A stretch of DNA of 64,000 bases. Origin: Kaistella montana. Its GTDB lineage: Bacteria > Bacteroidota > Bacteroidia > Flavobacteriales > Weeksellaceae. The position numbers were made by a program, and so were the translations under genes. Location of the stretch: positions 434,001 to 498,000 of the forward strand of contig NZ_JANFQP010000001.1 of assembly GCF_024436175.1 (NCBI RefSeq). The letters are read 5' to 3'. Positions 18,637 to 26,622 of the stretch are shown one piece after another. Numbering within the stretch: the first letter of the stretch is position 1; every line of letters starts with the position of its first letter. The notes under the pieces are model-generated. The model saw only the letters and a program-made list of their open reading frames with translations. It was not told where the DNA came from and searched no databases.

Positions 18637-18735
18637 ATGTTGTGGGACATTTTAGATATGATTCTCAATTTATTTTACCTTTTTCCAAACAAAAGGAAAG
18701 AGGAAGATGATGCCACTAAACATTTCAAAAAATAG
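18637..18735 (+). CDS. Possible 32-residue small protein upstream of the GT2 gene
   Basis: A short open frame starting MLWDILDMILNLFYLF followed by a charged tail ending THFKK-like (KHFKK). The first half is hydrophobic enough to be a membrane anchor. It stops 2 nt before the TTG start of the glycosyltransferase, an arrangement consistent with translational coupling. I do not recognise a family and it may be non-coding. Confidence 0.35.
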   Translation: MLWDILDMILNLFYLFPNKRKEEDDATKHFKK

Positions 18736-18737
18736 TT

Positions 18738-19739
18738 TTGAATTCAATTTCAATTATAATAGCAATCTACAACCGAAAAGACGAACTTTTCGAGTTGCTC
18801 AATTCATTATCTCATCAAACCGATAAAGATTTTGAAATCATCATTGTGGATGATGGTTCCAAGATTGATTTGCGACCAACGGCCGAACTTTTTCATGAAA
18901 GTTTAACCATTCAGTTTTTCCGAAAAGACAATTCCGGACCAGGTTTAAGCCGAAATTACGGCGCGAGAAGAGCGAAAAATGACTGGCTCGTTTTCGTGGA
19001 TTCCGATGTGATTGTGGAGAAAGATTACATCGAAAATATCAAAAAAAATATCACTGAAATTCCTTGCGATGCGTTTGGTGGTGCCGACAAAGCCCACAAA
19101 GGTTTCAATCTGATGCAGAAAGCAATTTCCTATTCGATGACTTCGGTTTTTACCACCGGTGGAATTCGAGGAAGCAAAAAAGCGGTTACCAAATTTCAGC
19201 CGAGGAGTTTCAATATGGGCGTTCGAAAATCCGCTTTTGAAAAAGTCGGCGGTTTCTCCGAAATGAGAATTGGCGAAGATCCGGATCTGTCGATGAAATT
19301 GTGGGAAAACGGCTTCACTACAGCTTTTTTTGAAAATATCGGCGTGTATCACAAGCGTCGCGTCGATTTCGGGAAATTCTCCAAACAAGTCTATCAATTC
19401 GGCTGTGCGAGACCGATTCTCAACCAGCGACACCCGAATTATGTGAAAATTTCTTTCGCATTTCCATCGATATTTTTGCTCGGTTACGTGTTGGGATTCA
19501 TCGAATATTTCACGCTCCAAAAAGGATTAATCCTCGGATTTTATGGGCTTTACACATTTATCGTGTTTTTCCACGCGTTGCTTTTAACCAAAAACATCAG
19601 CATCGCCGCGATGGCTGTAATTTCCACCTATATCCAAATGTTTTCCTACGGTTACGGCTTCCTGAAATCGTGGATTTTACTCAATATTTTCCGCCAAAAA
19701 CCCGAAGAAGCATTTCCTTCGCATTTTCATCAAAACTAA
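18738..19739 (+). CDS. GT2 family glycosyltransferase with C-terminal membrane helices
   Basis: A 333-residue protein. The N-terminal GT-A domain begins SISIIIAIYNRKDELFELL, with IIIVDDGSKI binding the nucleotide sugar and LVFVDSDVIVE holding the DxD-type metal site. RIGEDPDLSMKLWENG corresponds to the ED catalytic-base motif. The last 100 residues contain two or three hydrophobic helices, so it is probably anchored to the inner membrane facing the cytoplasm. The only in-frame start at this position is TTG at 18738, 2 nt after a small upstream frame. Acceptor and donor sugars are unknown; a role in surface polysaccharide synthesis is likely. Confidence 0.88.
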   Translation: MNSISIIIAIYNRKDELFELLNSLSHQTDKDFEIIIVDDGSKIDLRPTAELFHESLTIQFFRKDNSGPGLSRNYGARRAKNDWLVFVDSDVIVEKDYIENIKKNITEIPCDAFGGADKAHKGFNLMQKAISYSMTSVFTTGGIRGSKKAVTKFQPRSFNMGVRKSAFEKVGGFSEMRIGEDPDLSMKLWENGFTTAFFENIGVYHKRRVDFGKFSKQVYQFGCARPILNQRHPNYVKISFAFPSIFLLGYVLGFIEYFTLQKGLILGFYGLYTFIVFFHALLLTKNISIAAMAVISTYIQMFSYGYGFLKSWILLNIFRQKPEEAFPSHFHQN

Positions 19740-19764
19740 TGAAAGTTGGGAATTATTTTCCTTT

Positions 19765-19855
19765 GGGCGCACATTTCCGGCTTTCACTACTCGCTTTTTT
19801 GTTCCGCTGCGCTCCACAAAAAGAGCTCAAACAGGCCGTTCAATCCGGGGCGCAG
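19765..19855. repeat. GC-rich intergenic element with inverted repeat
   Basis: This 91-bp segment between the GT2 gene and prmA is far richer in G and C than its surroundings. It is bounded by GGGCGC-like ends (19765-19770 and 19847-19853). Internally, TTTTTTGT (19795-19802) can pair with ACAAAAAG (19816-19823) around a loop containing GCTGCGC. From memory, similar dispersed elements occur in chryseobacterial genomes, but copies elsewhere cannot be verified from one window. The open frame through it (19740-19871) is probably not a gene. Confidence 0.45.
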
Positions 19856-19900
19856 TTCGGTTATCATTAGAAAATTAACTATTTTTACAAAAAAATTAAA

Positions 19901-20728
19901 ATGAATAATTACTTAGAATTCAACTTCAAAATATCGCCTTTGCAACCTTGGAACGAAATCCTGATGGCCGAACTCATCGAGATCGGTTTCGACAGTTTCA
20001 CCGAGGAACACGAAGGAATTTTAGCCTATATCCAGAAAGATCTTTTCAAAGAAGAAGATTTAAAAGAAATTCATTTGCTTCAAAATCCGGAAATCAAAAT
20101 TTCCTACACGTATCAGGAAATGCCAAATATCAACTGGAATGAGGAATGGGAAAAGAATTTTGATCCGATTAATGTAGAAAATCAGGTTTCGATTCGTGCA
20201 GAGTTTCACGAGAACCAAAATCTTCCTCATGAAATCATTATTCAACCGAAAATGTCTTTCGGAACGGGGCACCATGCGACTACTTACTTGATGGTTCAGC
20301 AAATGCTCGACATGGATTTCGAGAACAAAACCGTGCTCGATATGGGTTGTGGAACTTCGGTTCTTGCCATTTTCGCGAAACAAAAAGGCGCTGGAAAAAC
20401 CGTGGCCATCGACATCGATGAATGGTCAGTAGAGAATTCCAAAGAAAATGCGGCGCGAAACAATGTGGAATTGGAGATTTCGCAAGGAACCGCAGAAAAT
20501 TTGGGCAGTGAGCATTTCGATATTATTTTGGCCAACATCAACAGGAATATTTTAATTTCCGATATTCCGACTTATGTTTCTGTATTGAACGATGGGGGAC
20601 AACTCTTACTTTCCGGATTGTGTTTCTTCGATGTAGATGATATTTTGGAAGTTTGTACCGAGCAAAAACTCACCCTGAAAAGAAAGCTGCAACGGGAAGA
20701 ATGGGTTTCTTTACTTCTCGAAAAATAA
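19901..20728 (+). CDS. prmA: Ribosomal protein L11 methyltransferase
   Basis: A 275-residue SAM-dependent enzyme that trimethylates lysines and the N-terminus of ribosomal protein L11. The N-terminal substrate-binding domain (LEFNFKISPLQPWNEILMAE) precedes the signature PKMSFGTGHHATTYLMVQQM near residue 110. SAM motif I is VLDMGCGTSVLAIFA and the post-motif DIILANINRNILI matches the PrmA catalytic segment. Length is slightly short compared with E. coli PrmA (about 293), usual for Bacteroidota. Single gene with a terminator. Confidence 0.95.
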   Translation: MNNYLEFNFKISPLQPWNEILMAELIEIGFDSFTEEHEGILAYIQKDLFKEEDLKEIHLLQNPEIKISYTYQEMPNINWNEEWEKNFDPINVENQVSIRAEFHENQNLPHEIIIQPKMSFGTGHHATTYLMVQQMLDMDFENKTVLDMGCGTSVLAIFAKQKGAGKTVAIDIDEWSVENSKENAARNNVELEISQGTAENLGSEHFDIILANINRNILISDIPTYVSVLNDGGQLLLSGLCFFDVDDILEVCTEQKLTLKRKLQREEWVSLLLEK

Positions 20729-20731
20729 AAA

Positions 20732-20764
20732 AGAGGCTGTCTCAAAAGGACAGTCTTTTTTTAT
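20732..20764 (+). terminator. Terminator after prmA
   Basis: The segment GGCTGTC (20735-20741) pairs, with one G-U, with GACAGTC (20749-20755) around TCAAAAG, then a run of T. It begins 4 nt past the prmA stop. Confidence 0.75.
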
Positions 20765-21119
20765 GCCGTGATGTTTCGTGAATAGATAAAAATTGAATGA
20801 AAACACTTTATCCCAAAGCCTAGTATTCTCCTAGTCAAAGCCCAGTCCTAGCCCACCATAAAGGCACTGATCTCCTCTCGGCAAAAAGCTCCCTTTTCGG
20901 CAAATTCGGCAAAAACGGTTTTGGGAACGAGTGAAAAACAACAAAGTGTTTTGTTTTGTCTGCAAGTCAGAAATCAAAGATTCACCGAAGATAAATGAAT
21001 TAATAATCACGGATTCCAATAAAAAAAAATAAAAAGAAGAGGTAAAGCCCTTGAACGAGAGTTTCTGTAACTTTTCAGCAGTATGATGGTCTCCTTATGT
21101 GGATTTCGTTTTTAGATAT

Positions 21120-21154
21120 AAAGCAGTTTTTTTAGAAGGGCTGCTTTCTTTTTG
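21120..21154 (+). terminator. Orphan terminator-like hairpin
   Basis: AAAGCAG (21120-21126) pairs with CTGCTTT (21141-21147), followed by CTTTTTG. No gene lies directly upstream, so it may mark the 3' end of a small RNA or be incidental. Confidence 0.4.
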
Positions 21155-21320
21155 TGTCGTTGGGTAGTCATTGGGAGTGGGTAAATATCTGTTTTTTCAA
21201 GTATTTAGAAGATCTATTTTGAGTTTTATTTTGGATAAAACGATTAAGGAATCAAGAAAATTAGGACAAATGAGAAGAAATCTATCAATATAGCGCGCAG
21301 ATTTTTATACATAATTAAAA

Positions 21321-21397
21321 GAAAGTCAAAGGAAAGTCAAAGGAATGTTAAAGGAATGTCAAAGGAATGTCAAAGTAAAGTATAAGTAATGTCTGGC
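21321..21397. repeat. 11-bp tandem repeat, about seven units
   Basis: Units of 11 bp start at 21321, 21332, 21343, 21354, 21365, 21376 and 21387. The first five are near-identical (GAAAGTCAAAG or GAATGTCAAAG); the last two are diverged. The period is close to one helical turn, so repeated AAAG steps lie on nearly the same DNA face. Confidence 0.75.
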
Positions 21398-21767
21398 TGA
21401 CCCGTCCTAATTCCATACCTACTGAGCTAATTTATAGGAGCTAGTCTTCTCCTTAATTTTCCTTTGTACAAAATTATAAATTCATTATTTTGATAAGAGC
21501 AAAGCTATGAAGGAGGGTACGTTATCGTAGATTAGAATAAACCACATTTTATAATGTTTATTTATTTCTCAAAAAACTATAAATGAATTTTGCGATTTAT
21601 TTATTCGTGGTACATTGTAAAAGGTTATTAATTCTTTTATCACCATATTTACTTTTTCTAAAAATGGAAATATCAATAAGACACGAAAGGAGTAAGGATA
21701 TTCAACAAATATCTTAAGGTTATATTAATTTTTTTCAAAAAAAATATCGATTATAAAGCATTTATTT

Positions 21768-21775
21768 TATCTTTG
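21768..21775 (+). promoter_or_regulatory. -7 element upstream of cphA
   Basis: TATCTTTG fits TAnnTTTG and ends 46 nt before the cphA ATG. A matching -33 element was not found. Confidence 0.4.
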
Positions 21776-21821
21776 ATAAGACTAGTAAAAAAAGCCACCA
21801 CTAATATTACAGAATCATACT

Positions 21822-24449
21822 ATGAAAATTGAAAAAATACAGGTTTTAAAGGGCCCCAATATCTGGAGCATCAGAAGGAAAAAACTTATTCAGATGCGGC
21901 TCGATTTGGAGGAAATGGAGCATCTACCGACCAACAAAATTGAAGGGTTTCGGGAAAGATTAGAACAGCTTATTCCTTCCTTGATTACCCATCGTTGCTC
22001 GGAAGGAGTGGAGGGTGGCTTTTTTCAACGGGTAGAAATGGGTACTTGGATGGGACATGTCATCGAACATATCGCTCTGGAAATTCAGACTTTAGCAGGA
22101 ATGGATACCGGTTTCGGAAGAACCCGAGAAACGAAAACTCCGGGTGTATATAATGTTGTTTTTAGTTATTTGGAAGAAAATTCAGGAGTGTACGCTGCTG
22201 AACAGTCGGTAGAAATCGCCAACTGCCTTATCGAAGCAAAATATTACGACATCCACGAGTGTATTCATCAGTTAAAAGTGATTCGTGAGAGAGAACGATT
22301 AGGTCCTTCTACCGGAAGTATCGTGGAAGAAGCGGTGGCAAGAAATATTCCGTGGATTCGATTGGGAAGAAATTCTTTGGTACAATTGGGTTACGGGGTG
22401 AATCAACAACGTTTTCAAGCTACTATTACCGGAAAAACCAGTTCAATTGCGGTGGATATTGCCTGTAACAAAGAATTAACCAAAAAAATGCTCGACGATG
22501 CCGCAATTCCTGTGCCTTCGGGAGATTTGGTTACAGAACCGGAAGAATTGGAAAGAGTCATCCGTAAAATTGGTTATCCCATTGTTCTGAAACCGCTCGA
22601 CGGGAATCATGGAAAAGGATCATCAATCAACGTTAATGATCTGGAAACAGCAAAAATAGGACTTCAGCATGCCCAAAATTATTCAAGAAAAGTCATTGTT
22701 GAGAAGTATATTACTGGATATGATTTCCGAGTTTTGGTCATTAATCATAAAATGGTAGCTGCTGCTAGAAGAGTTCCTGCGCACATCGTTGGAGATGGTG
22801 AAATGACCATTCAGCAACTTATTGATAAAGAAAATCTGGATCCAAGAAGAGGTTATGGCCATGAAAATGTGCTCACCGAAATTTTGGTTGATAAAGATAC
22901 CAATGAACTGCTCGAAAAACTGAATTACACCTTGGAAACTGTTCCGCAAAAAGGAGAAATTGTTTATCTGAAATCTACCGCAAACCTTTCTACAGGCGGA
23001 ACCTCCATCGATGTTACCGATATGGTGCATCCGGAAAATGTGACGATGTGTGAAAGAATTTCTAAAATCATCGGACTTGATGTTTGCGGAATCGATATCA
23101 TGGCAGAAAACCTTACTCAACCATTAAAAGAAAGTGGTGGAGCGATTCTGGAAGTAAATGCTGCACCAGGATTCAGAATGCATTTGGCACCAAGCGAAGG
23201 ATTGCCGAGAAATGTGGCAGCGCCGGTTGTTGATATGCTGTATCCTCAAGGGAAACCTTTCCGAATTCCGATTATCGCGGTTACGGGAACTAATGGTAAA
23301 ACCACCACAACTCGTTTGATTGCCCATATAGTGAAGAATAATGGTCATCGTGTAGGATTTACGACTTCCGACGGAATTTATATTCAAAACACGATGTTGA
23401 CTAAAGGCGATACTACAGGACCGATTTCTGCGGAATTTATCTTGAAAGATCCTACTGTAGAATTTGCGATTCTGGAAACTGCAAGAGGCGGAATTCTGCG
23501 TTCAGGTTTAGGATTTTCCAGCTGTGATATCGGAGTTTTAACCAATATTAAAGAAGATCATCTTGGTTTAAATGACATTCACAACTTAAAAGATTTAACC
23601 AGAGTAAAAAGAGTAGTGCTCGATTCGGTAAAAAAAGATGGGTGGTGCGTATTGAATGCTGATGATGAATATTCGATGAGATTGATGCCAGATTTGGATG
23701 CTAAAGTGGCTATTTTCAGTCTTGATGAAAACAATCCTCACATTAAGAAATTTGCTAAAGAAGGTAAAATCACTTGTGTTTATGAAGAAGGTTTCGTCAC
23801 TATCAAAAAAGGAGATTGGAAAATCCGAATCGTAAAAGCCCACAATGTTCCGATTACGATGGAAGGAAAGGCAAAATTCATGATTTCCAATGTTTTGGCG
23901 GCGAGTTTGGCAACTTATCTTCATGGTTTCGAGATTGAGGATATTGCGAATTCGCTTCGTACTTTCATTCCAAGTCCAGCGCTTACTCCAGGAAGATTGA
24001 ATATTTTTAAATTTAAAAAATTCAAAGTCTTAATTGATTTTGCTCATAATCCAGCAGGTTACGAAGCAATTGAAGATTACCTGAAAAATGTAGAATCACC
24101 GAAGAAAATAGGAATTATTTCCGGAGTTGGTGATCGTCGCGATGAAGATATCCGAGAATGTGGAAAAATTGCAGGAAGAATGTTCGATCATATCATCATC
24201 CGAAACGAAAAACATCTTCGTGGAAGAAAAGAAGAAGAAATCAACGGATTACTTATCGATGGTATTCAGGAATCCGGACGTGATTTAAGCTACGAAATCA
24301 TCCCAAAAGAGATTGATGCCCTTAAACACGCCATGAGTCTTGCGGAAGAAAATACATTTATCACCGCTCTGAGCGACGTTATTTCCAATGCTATCGACTT
24401 GGTGCAGGAATATCAGAACAAAGAAATTCTAGAAGACGGACAACTCTAA
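21822..24449 (+). CDS. cphA: Cyanophycin synthetase
   Basis: An 875-residue ATP-dependent enzyme that builds cyanophycin (multi-L-arginyl-poly-L-aspartate), a nitrogen reserve. Three parts are visible: the CphA N-terminal domain (about 1-160, with WMGHVIEHIALEIQTLAGMD); an ATP-grasp domain (about 210-480, with PIVLKPLDGNHGKGSSINV and ILEVNAAPGFRMH) that adds aspartate; and a Mur-ligase-like domain (about 490-875, P-loop AVTGTNGKTTTTRL) that adds arginine. Length is normal. Cyanophycinase (cphB) often neighbours this gene in relatives but is absent here. A bidirectional terminator separates it from tatC. Confidence 0.95.
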   Translation: MKIEKIQVLKGPNIWSIRRKKLIQMRLDLEEMEHLPTNKIEGFRERLEQLIPSLITHRCSEGVEGGFFQRVEMGTWMGHVIEHIALEIQTLAGMDTGFGRTRETKTPGVYNVVFSYLEENSGVYAAEQSVEIANCLIEAKYYDIHECIHQLKVIRERERLGPSTGSIVEEAVARNIPWIRLGRNSLVQLGYGVNQQRFQATITGKTSSIAVDIACNKELTKKMLDDAAIPVPSGDLVTEPEELERVIRKIGYPIVLKPLDGNHGKGSSINVNDLETAKIGLQHAQNYSRKVIVEKYITGYDFRVLVINHKMVAAARRVPAHIVGDGEMTIQQLIDKENLDPRRGYGHENVLTEILVDKDTNELLEKLNYTLETVPQKGEIVYLKSTANLSTGGTSIDVTDMVHPENVTMCERISKIIGLDVCGIDIMAENLTQPLKESGGAILEVNAAPGFRMHLAPSEGLPRNVAAPVVDMLYPQGKPFRIPIIAVTGTNGKTTTTRLIAHIVKNNGHRVGFTTSDGIYIQNTMLTKGDTTGPISAEFILKDPTVEFAILETARGGILRSGLGFSSCDIGVLTNIKEDHLGLNDIHNLKDLTRVKRVVLDSVKKDGWCVLNADDEYSMRLMPDLDAKVAIFSLDENNPHIKKFAKEGKITCVYEEGFVTIKKGDWKIRIVKAHNVPITMEGKAKFMISNVLAASLATYLHGFEIEDIANSLRTFIPSPALTPGRLNIFKFKKFKVLIDFAHNPAGYEAIEDYLKNVESPKKIGIISGVGDRRDEDIRECGKIAGRMFDHIIIRNEKHLRGRKEEEINGLLIDGIQESGRDLSYEIIPKEIDALKHAMSLAEENTFITALSDVISNAIDLVQEYQNKEILEDGQL

Positions 24450-24465
24450 TTTTTGAGTATTAAAT

Positions 24466-24498
24466 AAAAAAAATCCCTTCTAGTAGGGATTTTTTTTT
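24466..24498. terminator. Bidirectional terminator between cphA and tatC
   Basis: AATCCCT (24472-24478) pairs with AGGGATT (24485-24491), flanked by an A-run and a T-run, so it can serve both convergent genes. Confidence 0.85.
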
Positions 24499-24532
24499 TA
24501 TAAACTATCGTTTTTAATCAGAATATTAAAGA

Positions 24533-25354
24533 CTATTGTTCTACAGGCAAGTTTGATCTGTACTGAACTTTTTTGTAAGTATAAGCACTCATCATAATGC
24601 TGAATTCATACAACAAAAGAAGCGGGAAAGCAGCCATCAACATGCTCAAAACATCTGCAGGTGTAATTACCGCTGCTACAACCATAATCAAAACGATTGC
24701 GTGTCGGCGGTAAGTTCTCATGAATTTTGGAGTTAAAATTCCGATCGAAGTGAGGAAATAAACAATCACTGGGAAAAGGAAAACAATACCCATTCCCAAA
24801 ACTACCTGCATGAACAAAGTCGTATAATCACTGAGATCAAATAGTTGGGTGATGGAATCGGAGATTTTGAAGAGCAAACCGAAGTTGATCGCAAATGGTA
24901 AAATGAGGAAATATCCACAAAGAATTCCGACAAGGAAAAGAATCCAAACAAAATTAATGAGAAAAACCGAATTTTTTCTTTCATTAGGATGAAGCGCCGG
25001 AGAAATAAATCGCCAAAGTTCCCAAACAATATACGGAAAAGCCGCTACCATCCCTCCAAAAATTGAAACCGACATCATCACATTGAATTGTTGGAAGAGT
25101 TTCTTCTGCTGTACCGCAAAATGATCGGGCAAAATAATACTGTCGTGGCCAATTAGTTCACGAGAATAATGGTTTACGACCCGAAACGTGAGGAAATCAT
25201 TGCGTGTTGGACCGAAAAAAATATGATCCATAATCCAGTTCACATTGAAGCCTACCAGAATTGCTCCGACAATAATTGCTATCAACGAACGGATAAGGTG
25301 ACCGCGCAATTCGCCGATGTGTCCCCAAAACGACATCTCTTTTCCTTCACTCAT
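24533..25354 (-). CDS. tatC: Sec-independent protein translocase TatC
   Basis: A 273-residue inner-membrane protein with six predicted helices, the receptor for twin-arginine signal peptides. The N-terminal segment MSFWGHIGELRGHLIRSLIA contains the conserved HxxELR signature, and FPYIVWELWRFISPALHPNER matches the conserved first periplasmic/cytoplasmic loop region including the functional Glu. The N-terminal extension relative to E. coli is small, while an insertion near residues 45-80 lengthens the first periplasmic loop. tatA is not adjacent. kdsD lies 82 nt upstream on the same strand and may be co-transcribed. Confidence 0.95.
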   Translation of the reverse strand: MSEGKEMSFWGHIGELRGHLIRSLIAIIVGAILVGFNVNWIMDHIFFGPTRNDFLTFRVVNHYSRELIGHDSIILPDHFAVQQKKLFQQFNVMMSVSIFGGMVAAFPYIVWELWRFISPALHPNERKNSVFLINFVWILFLVGILCGYFLILPFAINFGLLFKISDSITQLFDLSDYTTLFMQVVLGMGIVFLFPVIVYFLTSIGILTPKFMRTYRRHAIVLIMVVAAVITPADVLSMLMAAFPLLLLYEFSIMMSAYTYKKVQYRSNLPVEQ

Positions 25355-25436
25355 TTTATATATTCAAAGGTTAAATTTTAAGTTTGCGAAATTACTGAAT
25401 TATTGATGAAAACCGAAACGGAATATTTTCGAAAAA

Positions 25437-26396
25437 TTAATTAATTCCCTCATCCAAAAGACGGTGGATATCGATAATTCCAAAATATTTTCCCTGATCT
25501 GTTACAATCAGCTGACCGATGTTTTTATCTTTCAGGATTTGCATGGCTTCTTTTGCCAAAGCATTTTTGTCGATGCTTTTCGGGTTGCTGCTCATGATAT
25601 CTTTCGCTGAAATTTTCGATAGATCTTGTTCGCTCATCAACATTCTTCGCAAATCTCCATCAGTAATGACTCCGACGATTTTTTCTCCATCTTCAACAAC
25701 GGTAATTCCGTGTGTGGAAGCGCTGATCGAGATGATGATTTCACGAATATTGGAATCTGCGGAAACCAAAGGTTTTTGTGGGGAAAGGAATTGTTCCACT
25801 TTTGCTGTAAGATTTTTTCCTAAACTTCCACCCGGATGAAATTTAGCAAAATCATTTTCCCGAAATCCGCTGAGCTCCATCAAACAAACGGCCAAAGCAT
25901 CTCCTAAAGCCATTTGGACAGTGGTAGAACTTGTAGGAGCGAGTTTAATTGGACAAGCTTCTTTTTCAACTGAAGTATTGAGTACTACTTCCGAAAATTC
26001 GGCAAGTTTGGAGTTCAAATTTCCTGTCATTCCAATTAATGATGAAGAATAATCTTTCAAAAATGGAAGAAGGTTTACGATTTCCGGAGAATTTCCAGAA
26101 TTTGAAATACAAAGCACAACATCGGATTTTTGGATGACGCCCAAATCTCCGTGAATTGCTTCTGAAGCGTGCAAAAATTGAGATGGAGTTCCGGTGGAAT
26201 TCAAGGTTGCTACCATTTTGTTTCCCACATGCGCAGACTTGCCAATTCCTACGATGATGAGTTTTCCTTTGGCTGAACTAATGATTTCTACGGCTTTCAG
26301 AAAGCTCTCGTCGAGGCGGTTTTTCAAATTTTTGAGCTCATTGATTTCGATGGAAAGAGCATTTTTGGCGATGTGGAGTAGGTCAGGATGATTCAT
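25437..26396 (-). CDS. kdsD: KpsF/GutQ-type arabinose-5-phosphate isomerase
   Basis: A 319-residue cytoplasmic enzyme that converts ribulose-5-phosphate to arabinose-5-phosphate for Kdo and lipopolysaccharide synthesis. The SIS domain (about 30-170) includes GKLIIVGIGKSAHVGNKMV and CISNSGNSPEIVNLLPFLK. LAPTSSTTVQMALGDALA is the family signature. Two CBS domains follow (about 200-319, with HGITVVEDGEKIVGVITDGD). Layout and length match KdsD. It is read leftward toward tatC and is divergent from recQ. Confidence 0.93.
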   Translation of the reverse strand: MNHPDLLHIAKNALSIEINELKNLKNRLDESFLKAVEIISSAKGKLIIVGIGKSAHVGNKMVATLNSTGTPSQFLHASEAIHGDLGVIQKSDVVLCISNSGNSPEIVNLLPFLKDYSSSLIGMTGNLNSKLAEFSEVVLNTSVEKEACPIKLAPTSSTTVQMALGDALAVCLMELSGFRENDFAKFHPGGSLGKNLTAKVEQFLSPQKPLVSADSNIREIIISISASTHGITVVEDGEKIVGVITDGDLRRMLMSEQDLSKISAKDIMSSNPKSIDKNALAKEAMQILKDKNIGQLIVTDQGKYFGIIDIHRLLDEGIN

Positions 26397-26622
26397 TTTG
26401 ATGGTTTGGGAAAGAAATTTAATCCTATAATATACGCAAATGTTTTTGTTATATTTTAATTAAAATTAAGCTTCAATTTTTTTATTTTGATTTTTATTTT
26501 CTAACTTTGGTTAATATGCAAATTTAGCAAACAATTTTAGATGAACAGCCCGTAAACTGCAATTGAATTTTAGAAAAAAACACTTGGGATGTTCAACTTT
26601 TGTTATAAAAACTGGAATTAAA

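Larger units (their letters stand above)
20765..21767. other. Gene-free kilobase between prmA and cphA
   Basis: I see no credible coding sequence in this stretch on either strand. It contains a somewhat GC-richer segment at about 20825-20935, a hairpin with T-run at 21120-21154 that could end an unrecognised RNA, and an 11-bp tandem repeat at 21321-21397. A 62-codon frame at 20831-21019 (minus) has no recognisable features. It may be the remains of a decayed insertion or a region holding an unknown small RNA. Confidence 0.5.

Noticed and set aside
19740-19871. Open frame immediately after the GT2 gene
   Set aside because: It runs through the GC-rich inverted repeat and its product has no coherent features, so the repeat explains the open frame better than a gene does.
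20732-20764. End of an IS element (GAGGCTGTCTCAAAAG-like sequence)
   Set aside because: Such wording occurs at some IS ends, but here it forms a hairpin with T-run directly behind prmA, and no transposase or second inverted repeat was found.
20831-21019. 62-codon minus-strand frame in the gene-free region
   Set aside because: It has no recognisable domain, start signal or neighbour, and its composition looks non-coding; a decayed fragment is possible but unsupported.
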